Shown here piece by piece: positions 13,399 through 22,740 of a DNA stretch of 36,020 bases. Below the pieces are notes generated by a model, which ran no database searches, had not been told where the DNA came from, and saw only the letters and a list, made by a program, of their open reading frames with translations. The DNA is from an uncultured Lachnospiraceae bacterium (lineage in GTDB: Bacteria > Bacillota > Clostridia > Lachnospirales > Lachnospiraceae), in assembly GCA_937965795.1 (NCBI GenBank), contig CALCMD010000034.1, forward strand, positions 1-36,020, written 5' to 3'. Every line of letters begins with the position of its first letter. The stretch's first letter is position 1. A program made the position numbers and the translations under genes.

Positions 13399-14016
13399 AT
13401 GAATGAAAAATTTTATTCTTTATCGGAAGAGAAGCAACAAAAAATTATCAATGCAGGATTTTTCGTTTTCTCCCAAAATTCATACAAAAAAAGTCCCATG
13501 CAGGAGATCGCAGATTCCGCCGGAATCAGCAAATCCCTTCTCTTTCACTACTTTCAAAATAAGAAGGAACTCTACCTGTTTCTGTGGAACCGTGCGGCCG
13601 CAATCACTATGGACTATCTGGCACAATACGGCTGTTATGAATCCCTCGATCTTTTTGAAATGCTAAAGCGGGGCATGTATGCGAAAATAAGAATGATGCA
13701 GCTTTATCCAGCCATGTCAGCATTCGCCATAAAAGCCTTCTATGAAAAGGACGCCGAAATCAGCAGCGAAATTCAAAAGAGCTATCAAATGGCTTTGAAG
13801 CGCAAAGCTCATGACGCTCTGGCCCGGATAAACCCTGACGATTTCATCCCCGGTCTTGACCTGGATATGATGTACCGGGAAATGTACCTGGCATCTGCGG
13901 GCTATCTTTGGGAAATTTCTCAGCGGGGCGGCGTCTTTCACGCTGAAACACTCGAAAAAGACTTTTCCAGAATGCTTGCGTTCTGGAAGCATATCTATCT
14001 GCGAAAGGAGCGGTAA
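13399..14016 (+). CDS. TetR/AcrR-family transcriptional regulator
   Basis: A 205-residue TetR-type repressor. The N-terminal DNA-binding region has the expected SPMQEIADSAGISKSLLFHYFQNKKELY, a helix-turn-helix ending in the FxNKxELY signature. The C-terminal helices form the ligand pocket. I chose ATG 13399 (MNEKFYSL) with GAGG 8 bases upstream; an in-frame TTG at 13369 lies in the operator-like repeat. It ends 6 bases before the ABC ATPase gene, so it probably controls its own operon, a two-component exporter. Ligand unknown. Confidence 0.9.
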   Translation: MNEKFYSLSEEKQQKIINAGFFVFSQNSYKKSPMQEIADSAGISKSLLFHYFQNKKELYLFLWNRAAAITMDYLAQYGCYESLDLFEMLKRGMYAKIRMMQLYPAMSAFAIKAFYEKDAEISSEIQKSYQMALKRKAHDALARINPDDFIPGLDLDMMYREMYLASAGYLWEISQRGGVFHAETLEKDFSRMLAFWKHIYLRKER

Positions 14017-14022
14017 ACTATC

Positions 14023-14895
14023 ATGAATGCAATCAAAACGGATTCTCTCACAAAATACTACGGAAAATCCAGGGGAATCCTGAACTTAAATCTGACCGTC
14101 AAAGAAGGCGACTTCTTTGGCTTCATCGGCCCGAACGGCGCCGGAAAGAGCACGACCATCCGCACGCTTTTGGGAATGCTTCAGCCCACCAGCGGCACAG
14201 CCGAAATCTTCGGAAAAGACATCCTCCTCAAGAAAGAGGAAATCCTTGCCGACGTCGGGTATATCCCCTCAGAAGCAAACTTTTATAAAAACAGGAAAGT
14301 CCGGGAAATCCTTCAGCTCTCTGCGAATCTCAGAGGCATGGATTGCAAGGATGAAGCAAAGCGTCTCTGCGACCGTCTCGCACTCGACACAGAAAAGAAA
14401 ATCCGGGAGCTTTCCCTGGGAAACCGAAAAAAAGTATCCATCGTCTGCGCCTTACAGCACAAGCCAAAGCTTTGCGTGCTGGATGAGCCGACCAGCGGGC
14501 TTGATCCTCTGATGCAGCATGAATTTTATACAATCCTAAAAGAACGAAATGCAGAGGGAGCCACGATTTTTCTTTCTTCCCACATTCTTTCAGAAGTTCA
14601 GCAGTATTGCAGACAGGCCGCTGTTATCCGGGAAGGAAAACTTCTGATTTCGGACAGTATCGAAAACATCAGCCGTACCGGTGCCAAAAGAGTAACGCTT
14701 GGCGGTACGCAGACACTTCCTTCCCTCAAAAACATCAAAGATGTAAAGATTCAGGGAAATACCATTGATTTCCTATACACCGGGGCGCCTGACGAGCTTT
14801 TAAAGGCCCTTTCTGCACTTCCGCTGACTGACGTGCGTATTACGGAACCGAATCTTGAAGAAATCTTCATGCACTATTACAAGGAGGAAAACTGA
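14023..14895 (+). CDS. ABC transporter ATP-binding protein (ABC-2 exporter type)
   Basis: A 290-residue nucleotide-binding protein. Walker A is GPNGAGKST near residue 38, the signature LSLGNRKKVSI near 130 and Walker B LCVLDEPTSGLDP near 151, followed by the switch histidine in LSSHILSEV. The C-terminal 80 residues are typical of exporter subunits in this class. It pairs with the permease starting 1 base after its stop. The TetR upstream suggests induction by the exported compound, perhaps an antimicrobial or toxic metabolite. Substrate not determinable. Confidence 0.92.
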   Translation: MNAIKTDSLTKYYGKSRGILNLNLTVKEGDFFGFIGPNGAGKSTTIRTLLGMLQPTSGTAEIFGKDILLKKEEILADVGYIPSEANFYKNRKVREILQLSANLRGMDCKDEAKRLCDRLALDTEKKIRELSLGNRKKVSIVCALQHKPKLCVLDEPTSGLDPLMQHEFYTILKERNAEGATIFLSSHILSEVQQYCRQAAVIREGKLLISDSIENISRTGAKRVTLGGTQTLPSLKNIKDVKIQGNTIDFLYTGAPDELLKALSALPLTDVRITEPNLEEIFMHYYKEEN

Positions 14896-14896
14896 T

Positions 14897-15685
14897 ATGA
14901 CAATCCTGAAACATGAATTATGGCAAGGGAAAAACACGCTGCTGATCTGGACTGCCATCCTTGCGGTCATGCTTGGCGTCTGTATTTTGATCTATCCGGA
15001 AATGGCGGTACAAATGGAGGACATCACCGATATGTTCGCCAATATGGGAAGCTTCTCCGCCGCCTTCGGTATGGATCGGATCAGCTTTGGCGAATTTATG
15101 GGATTCTTCAGCGTGGAATGTGGAAATGTCCTCGGTCTCGGCGGAGCTTTCTTTTCCGCCTTGCTCGGTATTTCCGCTCTTGCAAAAGAAGAAAAGGAAC
15201 AGACTGCGGAATTTCTGCTGACGCATCCTGTCAGCCGCAAAAAGGTCGTGCTTCAGAAACTTTCTGCAATCTTTGTACAGATTCTGCTTCTCAATGCGGC
15301 AGTTCTCGGCATTACAGTACTTTCCATTCTGTTGATTGGCGAAACTCCGGAATTCAAAACACTTGCGCTTTTGTTCCTCGCTTACCTCCTTTTACAGCTT
15401 GAAACCGCCGCCCTCTGCTTTGGTATCTCCGCATTCCTAAACAGCAGCGGACCCGGCATCGGGCTTGGGCTCGCAGCTTTGTTCTACTTTTTAAATGTCA
15501 TTTCCAATCTGACAGAACATGCGAAGTTCCTGAAATATCTTACCCCTTTTGGTTACACAGAGGGAGCGGATATTATCACAAACGGATCTATCGAGCCAGG
15601 GTATCTGTCTGCCGGATTCCTTCTTGCTGCTGCCGGAATATTTGCGGCGTTTTATCAATACACCAGAAAAGACATCACGGCTTAA
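14897..15685 (+). CDS. ABC-2 type permease
   Basis: A 262-residue membrane protein with six predicted helices: LLIWTAILAVMLGVCILIY, a segment around GLGGAFFSALLGISAL, IFVQILLLNAAVLGITVLSI, LLFLAYLLLQLETAALCFG, IGLGLAALFYFLNVI, and AGFLLAAAGIFAAF. The KEEKEQTAEFLLTHPVSRKK loop is characteristic of ABC-2 permeases. The ATG at 14897 has AGGAGG 9 bases upstream; an in-frame start at 14855 lies inside the ATPase gene. It forms an exporter with the ATPase before it. The operon ends here. Confidence 0.9.
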   Translation: MTILKHELWQGKNTLLIWTAILAVMLGVCILIYPEMAVQMEDITDMFANMGSFSAAFGMDRISFGEFMGFFSVECGNVLGLGGAFFSALLGISALAKEEKEQTAEFLLTHPVSRKKVVLQKLSAIFVQILLLNAAVLGITVLSILLIGETPEFKTLALLFLAYLLLQLETAALCFGISAFLNSSGPGIGLGLAALFYFLNVISNLTEHAKFLKYLTPFGYTEGADIITNGSIEPGYLSAGFLLAAAGIFAAFYQYTRKDITA

Positions 15686-15740
15686 AGAAAAAACCCCCTC
15701 CGGTCATCGAACATCCACACATCTTCGATAATCGGAGGGG
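15686..15740 (-). terminator. Terminator of the serine acetyltransferase gene
   Basis: A large hairpin with outer CCCCTCCG/CGGAGGGG and inner ATCGAA/TTCGAT, followed on the minus strand by TTTTTT. On the plus strand no T-tract follows, so it mainly serves the minus gene, although it also lies between the convergent operons. Confidence 0.8.
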
Positions 15741-15756
15741 ATCACTTGTCTCTCTT

Positions 15757-16707
15757 CTAATCCCGTTCCTTTCGGTTAAAAAATCCTTCCTGTCCAAGCT
15801 CTGCCGTCCGCGAACGGTCTTTAAACTGCAATTCCGGGTTTTTAATACTTACCCTGGTATGTGCCGGAACCGAAGAAGTCACAAAAGCGTTACTTCCAAT
15901 CACCGCCCCTTCACCGATCACCGTATCTCCTCCCAGAATCGACGCACCGGAATAGACCGTCACATTATCACAAATGGTCGGATGACGCCTTGCGCCGCGC
16001 AGACTCTGACCGCCTCTGGTTGAAAGCGCTCCCAGCGTGACCCCCTGATAGAGCTTTACATTTTTCCCAATCACGGTCGTCTCACCGATTACCACGCCGG
16101 TTCCATGATCAATGAAAAAATACTCTCCAATCGTAGCGCCGGGATGAATATCGATTCCTGTCAGGCCGTGGGCATACTCTGTCATCATACGCGGTATCAG
16201 CGGAACTCCCATCTGATAAAGCTCATGGGCAATCCGGTTCACGGAGACAGCATAAAGTCCCGGATAAGAAAAAATAACTTCATCCGTATTAAAAGCCGCA
16301 GGGTCGCCGTCATATGCCGCCTGCACATCCGTGGCCAGTATTTTCCGGATTTTGGGCAATTTATACAGGAACCGGGTAACAATACACTCTGCCTGTGCAA
16401 ATGCCTCCTCCCTGTCCTCCTGGTATTTCGAATCATGATACAAAGCCTTCAGCACCTGCTTCGTCAAATGATACTGAATACTTTCCAGAACTTCTCCCAC
16501 ATAATACTCAATGGAACTGCTTTTTAATCTCCGCATCTCAAAATATCCCGGATAAATGAGCCTGCGCAGCATTTCCAGAATTTCCAGAATGATATCCCGG
16601 TTAATCTGATTGTCAGAGTCAATATTGCAGGTGATCGGATGCTCTTCATAGCTTTGCAGCATTCCTTCTACCATTTCACTTATTTTTTGCTGTGAAGTTT
16701 TACTCAT
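15757..16707 (-). CDS. Serine O-acetyltransferase (EpsC/CysE-like)
   Basis: A 316-residue enzyme that acetylates L-serine with acetyl-CoA, the first step of cysteine synthesis. The C-terminal left-handed beta-helix shows hexapeptide repeats and the active-site pieces GIDIHPGATIGEYFFIDHG and GVVIGETTVIGKNVKLYQG, with the conserved Asp and His. The long helical N-terminus (about 170 residues) makes it the longer EpsC-type. ATG 16707 is preferred (AAGGAG 5 bases upstream); another in-frame ATG 14 codons earlier has only GGAA. It is transcribed alone and ends in the terminator at 15686-15740. Confidence 0.9.
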   Translation of the reverse strand: MSKTSQQKISEMVEGMLQSYEEHPITCNIDSDNQINRDIILEILEMLRRLIYPGYFEMRRLKSSSIEYYVGEVLESIQYHLTKQVLKALYHDSKYQEDREEAFAQAECIVTRFLYKLPKIRKILATDVQAAYDGDPAAFNTDEVIFSYPGLYAVSVNRIAHELYQMGVPLIPRMMTEYAHGLTGIDIHPGATIGEYFFIDHGTGVVIGETTVIGKNVKLYQGVTLGALSTRGGQSLRGARRHPTICDNVTVYSGASILGGDTVIGEGAVIGSNAFVTSSVPAHTRVSIKNPELQFKDRSRTAELGQEGFFNRKERD

Positions 16708-16771
16708 ATCTGCTCCTTCCGGCGCGATGCCGCCCTCCTTACCAGACATTTCCTGCTTCTATCGTATCCTT

Positions 16772-19420
16772 TTATTTCTCCAGATGTGCAAGTCTCTCTT
16801 TTACCTGCTCCATCATCTCGCTGTACTTTTTCAGCTTTCCCTTCTCTTCCTCAATCTTGGAAGCCGGAGCCTTGCTTACGAACTTCTCATTGCTCAGCAT
16901 TCCGTTTACACGCGCCAGTTCTTTCGTCAGGCGTGCCTCCTCTTTTTTCAGACGCTCGATTTCCTTCTCAATGTCGACCAGCTCAGCAAACGGCATATAG
17001 ATGACTGCCTTTGGAATCACTGCCGACACGGCGTCGTCATCAATTCCCGCCTTATCCTGCTGCACGGTCACCTCACTGGCATAGCCAAGCGTTGCAAAGA
17101 ATACTTTTCCGTTCTCAAACACATTTCTTACCGCTTCCTGCTCGGAAACCACGAATACTTTTGCCTTTTTGCTTGGCGGAACGTTCATTTCCGCACGTAC
17201 ATTCCGGATGCTGCGTACCGCTTCCTTAATCATCTCTACCGCATTCTCATCTGCTTCGAAATTCCACTCCTCTGTAAACTCCGGCCATTTGGAAACCATA
17301 ATCGATTCCTCTTCCGACTGCACCGTGCAGAAAATCTCCTCCGTAATAAACGGCATATACGGGTGCAGCAGCTTCAGCGCCTGAATCAGCACTGTCTTTA
17401 ACGTCCACAGAGCCGCCGCCTTCGTCATATCTTCCTCATTGTACAGCCGTGGCTTCACCATCTCGATATACCAGTCGCAGAATTCCTCCCAGATGAAGTC
17501 ATATACCTTCTGAACAGCGATTCCCAGCTCATACTTGTCCATATTTTCCGTCACGTCTTTTGCCAGACGGTTTGCCTTAGAGAGAATCCATTTATCCGCG
17601 CTCGTCAACAGACCGGAATCCATCTGCTCCGGAACCTTCGCCTTTTCCAGATTCATCATGATGAAACGCGAAGCGTTCCAGACCTTATTGGCAAAGTTTC
17701 TGCTGGCCTCCACGCGCTCCATATAAAACCTCATGTCATTGCCGGGCGCATTTCCTGTAATCAACGTCAGCCTTAACGCATCCGCACCATACTGGTCAAT
17801 GATCTCCAGCGGATCAATCCCATTGCCCAGAGACTTGCTCATCTTACGCCCCTGAGAGTCGCGAACCAGTCCGTGAATCAGCACATGATGGAACGGAACC
17901 TTCCCGGTCTGCTCCAGAGAGGAGAACACCATACGAATGACCCAGAAGAAAATAATATCATATCCCGTCACCAATACGTCGGTGGGGAAGAAATAGTCCA
18001 GATCTTCCGTCTTATCCGGCCATCCGAGGGTAGAAAACGGCCACAGAGCCGATGAAAACCAGGTATCCAGCGTATCCTCGTCCTGCGTCAGATGGGTGCA
18101 GCCGCATTTCGGACATTTCTGCGGCATTCCTTTTGCCACGGTCACCTCACCGCATTCATCACAGTAATATGCCGGAATCCTGTGTCCCCACCAGAGCTGT
18201 CTGGAAATACACCAGTCGCGGATATTCTCCAGCCAGTGCAGGTAAATCTTATCAAAACGCTCCGGCACAAAATTCAGCGTATGATTTTTCAACGCCTCAA
18301 TCGCCGGCTTCGCCATCTCTTCCATCTTTACAAACCACTGCTGTTTAATCAGCGGCTCTACCGTGGTCTTGCAACGGTCGTGTGTCCCTACGCTGTGCGT
18401 ATGCGGAACGACCTTTACCAGAAGCCCCAGCTCCTCCAGGTCGTGTACGATCGCTTTTCTTGCCTCATACCGCTCCATGCCTGCATACTTTCCGCCCAGC
18501 TCATTGATAGTGGCGTCATCATTCATAATATTGATTTCCGGCAGGTTATGACGTTTCCCCACTTCAAAATCGTTCGGGTCATGCGCCGGCGTGATCTTTA
18601 CACACCCAGTCCCAAACTCTTTATCCACATAAGCGTCCGCAATCACCGGAATTTCCCGGTCTGTCAGCGGCAGTTTCAGCATCTTTCCAATGAGATCCTG
18701 GTAACGCTCATCTTCCGGATTCACGGCTACCGCAGTATCTCCGAGAAGCGTCTCCGGTCTTGTGGTGGCGATCTCCACAAAGCGTCCCTCTTCTCCCACG
18801 ATCGGATAATTGATATGCCAGAAAAATCCATCCTGATCTACATGCTCCACTTCCGCATCGGAAATAGAAGTCTGACAGATGGGACACCAGTTGATGATGC
18901 GGGAGCCTTTGTAAATATAGCCTTTCTCATACAGCTTGATAAATACTTCCTCAACCGCTTTCGAACAGCCCTCGTCCATCGTAAAGCGCTCTCTGTCCCA
19001 GTCTGCGGAGGAACCCATTTTCCTGAGCTGGTTGATAATCTTTCCGCCGTATTCTTCCTTCCATTCCCAGGCATATTTCAGGAATTCCTCACGTCCGATT
19101 TCATCCTTGTCAATTCCCTGCTCCTTCAGCTTTTCAATTACCTTTACCTCTGTGGCGATTGCCGCATGATCTGTTCCCGGCTGCCACAGAGCATTATAAC
19201 CCTGCATTCTCTTATAGCGGATCAGAATATCCTGCATCGTATTATCCAGCGCATGTCCCATATGAAGCTGTCCGGTTACATTTGGCGGGGGCATCACGAT
19301 CGTAAACGGTTTTTTACTGCGGTCTGCCTCAGCGTGAAAATATTTCTTATCCATCCAGTTTTGATAAATGCGATCCTCCATCCCTTTGGGATCATAAGTC
19401 TTTGCCAGTTCTTTGCTCAT
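16772..19420 (-). CDS. valS: Valyl-tRNA synthetase
   Basis: An 882-residue class I aminoacyl-tRNA synthetase that charges tRNA-Val. HMGH is at 53-56 and KMSKS at 526-530. The CP1 editing domain (about 190-340) has TTRPETLLGDTAVAV and TPAHDPNDFEVG. The zinc-binding region (YYCDECGEVTVA, KCPKCG) is near 420. The anticodon-binding region and a C-terminal coiled coil (VDIEKEIERLKKEEARL) complete it. Length and motif order match the family. AAGGAGGAAAAA precedes the ATG. It is controlled by a T-box leader (19436-19700), so expression rises when tRNA-Val is uncharged. Confidence 0.98.
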   Translation of the reverse strand: MSKELAKTYDPKGMEDRIYQNWMDKKYFHAEADRSKKPFTIVMPPPNVTGQLHMGHALDNTMQDILIRYKRMQGYNALWQPGTDHAAIATEVKVIEKLKEQGIDKDEIGREEFLKYAWEWKEEYGGKIINQLRKMGSSADWDRERFTMDEGCSKAVEEVFIKLYEKGYIYKGSRIINWCPICQTSISDAEVEHVDQDGFFWHINYPIVGEEGRFVEIATTRPETLLGDTAVAVNPEDERYQDLIGKMLKLPLTDREIPVIADAYVDKEFGTGCVKITPAHDPNDFEVGKRHNLPEINIMNDDATINELGGKYAGMERYEARKAIVHDLEELGLLVKVVPHTHSVGTHDRCKTTVEPLIKQQWFVKMEEMAKPAIEALKNHTLNFVPERFDKIYLHWLENIRDWCISRQLWWGHRIPAYYCDECGEVTVAKGMPQKCPKCGCTHLTQDEDTLDTWFSSALWPFSTLGWPDKTEDLDYFFPTDVLVTGYDIIFFWVIRMVFSSLEQTGKVPFHHVLIHGLVRDSQGRKMSKSLGNGIDPLEIIDQYGADALRLTLITGNAPGNDMRFYMERVEASRNFANKVWNASRFIMMNLEKAKVPEQMDSGLLTSADKWILSKANRLAKDVTENMDKYELGIAVQKVYDFIWEEFCDWYIEMVKPRLYNEEDMTKAAALWTLKTVLIQALKLLHPYMPFITEEIFCTVQSEEESIMVSKWPEFTEEWNFEADENAVEMIKEAVRSIRNVRAEMNVPPSKKAKVFVVSEQEAVRNVFENGKVFFATLGYASEVTVQQDKAGIDDDAVSAVIPKAVIYMPFAELVDIEKEIERLKKEEARLTKELARVNGMLSNEKFVSKAPASKIEEEKGKLKKYSEMMEQVKERLAHLEK

Positions 19421-19435
19421 TTTTTCCTCCTTACA

Positions 19436-19700
19436 TTGAAAAAGCCCTTTGCAGTCTCCTGCAAAGGGCGAATCATCGCGGTACCACCTTCGTTCGCATC
19501 TGCCGCAGCAAATGCCTCTTTCTCCATAACGCGGATTAGACGGGAAAACTTACTCATTCTTTCAGTCCTCCGGCTCCAAAGCTACCTTCCATACATCCTT
19601 CCTGGGACATTCTTTCAGCCGATGAAACGTCCTCTCTGGCAGGGGTGTGTATGTACTCCTCCTCTTCCTCGCCTTTCTCTCATAAACACCGCATATGCGG
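19436..19700 (-). ncRNA. T-box leader of valS
   Basis: On the minus strand the T-box sequence AAGGTGGTACCGCG is at 19490-19477, followed by the terminator GCCCTTTGCAG-GAGA-CTGCAAAGGGC-TTTTT (19471-19440). Upstream is a long stem I whose right side contains GGAAGGTAGC; the GTA at 19585-19583 is the likely valine specifier. An uncharged tRNA-Val would stabilise the antiterminator and allow valS expression. The position of the specifier is inferred from its context. Confidence 0.92.
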
Positions 19701-19714
19701 CAATTCTGCTTTTA

Positions 19715-19743
19715 ATCATAGACGGTCTTTGGGAATTTGTCAA
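19715..19743 (-). promoter_or_regulatory. valS promoter
   Basis: TTGACA (19743-19738) and TATGAT (19720-19715) with a 17-base spacer, just upstream of the T-box leader. A palindrome CCGCATATGCGG follows near the transcript start. Confidence 0.85.
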
Positions 19744-19760
19744 GGATTTCTCCTCCCGCC

Positions 19761-20402
19761 TCATAAAAAACACAGGATATCACTTACGGTTTTCGCAAGA
19801 TAAGTCGCGCCTGCCCTCTTTAATTCTTCATAACTGCCATATCCGAACAGAACGCCCAGCGAATCCATGCCCGCCTGTTTTGCCCCCGCAATATCATACT
19901 CCCTGTCACCCACCATGATGGCCGATGACAAATCCACGATTTTACAGCTTTCCAGTGCATATTGGATGACGTCCCCCTTCCTGCTTCTGGCTCCATCCAT
20001 CGACGCTCCCGCCACAAAATCAAAATAATCATACAATTCAAAATGCTTTAAAATTCTTAGCGCAAACTCCTCCGGCTTGGAAGTGGCAAGTATCAGAGAT
20101 TTCTTCTTCCCTTTCAATTCTTCCAGCATTTCCCTGACGCCGTCATAAACTTCATTCTCGTAAATGCCTTTTTCGCTGAAATACTCCCGGTAATACGTCA
20201 CAGCCCGCCTGCTGTCCTCCTCCGAAAACTGATAATAAGTTTGAAAGGAATCCATCAGAGGAGGGCCGATAAACGGATACAGCTCCCTTTTATCCTTCAC
20301 CTCAATCTTCCATTTTTTCAAAGCATACGCCACGGAATTCGTAATCCCCTCGCCAGGATTCGTCAAAGTTCCATCCAGATCAAAAAGTATATTCTGATAC
20401 AC
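19761..20402 (-). CDS. HAD-family hydrolase (phosphoglycolate phosphatase-like)
   Basis: A 213-residue haloacid dehalogenase phosphatase. Motif I is FDLDGTLTNPGEG near residue 7 (nucleophile and acid Asp), motif II LATSKPE near 102, the Lys in RKGDVIQYALE near 141 and motif IV IMVGDREYDIAGAKQAGMDS near 161. The cap (about 18-80) is the helical type of the Gph/PpaX group. The start is GTG at 20402 with GGAG 9 bases upstream. It lies 21 bases after the permease gene, so it is the last gene of the tetR-ABC operon; why a phosphatase belongs there is unclear. Confidence 0.85.
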   Translation of the reverse strand: MYQNILFDLDGTLTNPGEGITNSVAYALKKWKIEVKDKRELYPFIGPPLMDSFQTYYQFSEEDSRRAVTYYREYFSEKGIYENEVYDGVREMLEELKGKKKSLILATSKPEEFALRILKHFELYDYFDFVAGASMDGARSRKGDVIQYALESCKIVDLSSAIMVGDREYDIAGAKQAGMDSLGVLFGYGSYEELKRAGATYLAKTVSDILCFL

Positions 20403-20423
20403 GCTTTTCTTCTCCGTTTCTCT

Positions 20424-21578
20424 CTAATTTTCAAAATTCCTCCGTTTCCTTCTGGACACTACATCCGCCACAAGAATAAATACCAGGGCGAATCCCAGAA
20501 GCACCCCCATATTGACCAGCGCCGGCCTGATGGACACGCAATCCACCGTCTCCAGCGTTTCCAGAAACTCATTGGTCTGGATATACCAGTAAGAGGGCAG
20601 GACATGAGCGACCGTCAGCACGGAATCCGGAAGAAACTGTGCCGGAACAAACGCCCCGCACAGAAAGCTTGAACCCAGCGCCACCACATTTACGATTCCA
20701 TTGACCGCATTCTTATTGCCCACCAGATTTCCGATCAGAAAAGCGATCGAAACCGCACAGATCATAAACACAAAAGAATTTGCAATATACCAAAGCCCAT
20801 GCGCCGTAAACATCACCTCTCCCACCAGCACAAAGCTCAGTCCCACATAAACCAGCCACAGCACGAGAGTAAACAGACTATTGGACGCCAGAAGCAGACG
20901 GTTAAATTTCCGTTCCTTCATACTGCTGACTACCGTCCGCTTACGGATTTTTTCTTCCCGGAAACTGGACAGAATCAGGCAGATCACATAGACGCACCCC
21001 GCAAGCAGGCTGTAATTCAGAAAATTATAATAAAATGTGGCCTTTGCCAGATGTGCCGTATCCAGCTTCGATGCCACGGTCACGGAAATCTCCTTTTCCA
21101 GAACTCCCTTCACTCTGTCCGCCAGTTCCTGCCCGCTTTCCACTTCATCCGCATAGGCTCTCGCCGTCTTAAGGTAACGGGACAGAAGCATCTCCGCATA
21201 GGACGCCTGATAGTCTCCGGTGCTTTTGACTTCGATCTCCGGCTCTTTTCCATTCAGAAAATCTTCCCCGTAATGTGCCGGAATATACAGAATATAATTC
21301 ACATCCCGATAAAACAAAGCGTCGTTTAATGCTTCTCCCTCCTCCCTGATATCCGAAACATCACAGTTTTCCGTTAGATACTCCACAATCCCACGGGTAA
21401 TCTCCTCATTTTTATCGTGATTGATAATCACGATTTCCGGCCGGCTCGCGGTAAAATCCGCGCCGCTCTCGTCTGTCTGCATCTGGAATCCCCCAAATCC
21501 AACCAGCAAAACCGTATACAGGATAACCGGTATCTTACATTGGTTCAACACCCTTAAAAATGCTTTAAATACTGTCAT
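20424..21578 (-). CDS. ABC-2 family exporter permease (subunit 2)
   Basis: A 384-residue membrane protein of the ABC2_membrane_3 type. A first helix (IPVILYTVLLVGFGGF) is followed by a large external domain of about 150 residues (NHDKNEEITRGIVEYL onward), then five C-terminal helices, including YSLLAGCVYVICLILSSF and LFTLVLWLVYVGLSFVLVG. It overlaps the end of the preceding permease by 14 bases and has the same layout, so the two probably form a heterodimer with the ATPase at 22741-23679. Substrate unknown. Confidence 0.88.
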   Translation of the reverse strand: MTVFKAFLRVLNQCKIPVILYTVLLVGFGGFQMQTDESGADFTASRPEIVIINHDKNEEITRGIVEYLTENCDVSDIREEGEALNDALFYRDVNYILYIPAHYGEDFLNGKEPEIEVKSTGDYQASYAEMLLSRYLKTARAYADEVESGQELADRVKGVLEKEISVTVASKLDTAHLAKATFYYNFLNYSLLAGCVYVICLILSSFREEKIRKRTVVSSMKERKFNRLLLASNSLFTLVLWLVYVGLSFVLVGEVMFTAHGLWYIANSFVFMICAVSIAFLIGNLVGNKNAVNGIVNVVALGSSFLCGAFVPAQFLPDSVLTVAHVLPSYWYIQTNEFLETLETVDCVSIRPALVNMGVLLGFALVFILVADVVSRRKRRNFEN

Positions 21579-22740
21579 ATTTCTGCCTCCTCAGTCCAAA
21601 CACAGCGAATAAAATCATGACGAATGCAAACGCCAGCAGACTTATCACATTGAAAAAATAACGTTCCGGCGTATCATAGTAGTAAAGCGCATACAATCCA
21701 TCCGTAATCATGTTTGCCGGATTCAGCCGGTTAAGCAGGGGGATATTTTTATCCACCAGGTATTTCATGGTAATTCCCATCATTCCTGACAGAAAACATC
21801 CCGCCATCGTTACGGAAATCACGATTCCTGTTTTCACATTCTCATTCGACTTTACAAGCACCGCAACTGCGATTCCCATCGTAATGCCTGCCAGGCCGCC
21901 GCACAGGGCCAGCAGCACAATCAGGGGCAGATTGCTTCCGTAATCCACTTTCAGGGCGAAAATCGTATACAGAAACAACAACGCGATCCCTAACATCTCG
22001 ATGGTGTAGCCTGCCAGTACACTGCTCAGAATCATTCTGCCCTTGCCCGTGGGGCTTACCGCCATACGTTTTCCCTTGCTGCTCATATTTGCCAGATTCT
22101 GATTGACTGCGGCCATGCCTAAGATTCCTCCATACAGACAGGTCATGGCGATCAGCGTATAAAATTCCACCATCGTATAGCTTAAATTTCCACCGGAAAT
22201 ATTTCGTATCCCCCCGTTTTCACTTTCTGTCAGCTCCATAATCTCACTGGTCAGCTTCTCATAAAACTCCTTTGAGGGCGTCTCTCCCTGCCGAATCCGA
22301 TACTCTGCCAGTTCCCGCACGATTCCCTCCGTCTGGGAAATCTCCTCGACCACGTATTTCAAAACTGTCTCCTCGATTCCACTGGCGGCCACTACCACCT
22401 GCGGCTCCTCATCAGCCAGCAGAAAATATCCTGCGATCTCCTTATCGGCAAGAAGCCGCGCGGCCTCATCCTCACTCACATACTGTGTCCGAAACACCTG
22501 CTCTTCACTCTTCTCGTCACTCAGCGCCGCAAAAGATTCTTTCCACATCCTGCTCTGCGCAAAGCTTTCATTTTCCACGACCGCAATGTCAACCACATCC
22601 AGCTTTTCGTTTTCTTCAATATCCGAAAAGGCAAGCCAGAAGAAAGTTCCCAGCAGAACCGGAAACGCAAACGTCCAGAAAATCAGCATTTTATCACGAA
22701 AAAGCGCCTTTAATGTATACTTAAAATTATGGTAAAACAT
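21565..22740 (-). CDS. ABC-2 family exporter permease (subunit 1)
   Basis: A 391-residue permease with the same plan as its neighbour: an N-terminal helix (MLIFWTFAFPVLLGTFFWLAF), an external domain (about 45-190) and five C-terminal helices, with NLANMSSKGKRMAVSPTGKG just after the second helix, as in DrrB-like exporters. The ATG follows the ATPase stop immediately (TAA ATG), indicating coupling. Partner of the 20424-21578 permease. Confidence 0.88.
   Translation of the reverse strand: MFYHNFKYTLKALFRDKMLIFWTFAFPVLLGTFFWLAFSDIEENEKLDVVDIAVVENESFAQSRMWKESFAALSDEKSEEQVFRTQYVSEDEAARLLADKEIAGYFLLADEEPQVVVAASGIEETVLKYVVEEISQTEGIVRELAEYRIRQGETPSKEFYEKLTSEIMELTESENGGIRNISGGNLSYTMVEFYTLIAMTCLYGGILGMAAVNQNLANMSSKGKRMAVSPTGKGRMILSSVLAGYTIEMLGIALLFLYTIFALKVDYGSNLPLIVLLALCGGLAGITMGIAVAVLVKSNENVKTGIVISVTMAGCFLSGMMGITMKYLVDKNIPLLNRLNPANMITDGLYALYYYDTPERYFFNVISLLAFAFVMILFAVFGLRRQKYDSI

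Noticed and set aside
18092..19918. 608-codon open frame on the plus strand
   Set aside because: Fully antisense to valS and its T-box. Composition and lack of ribosome site show it is a shadow of the real gene.
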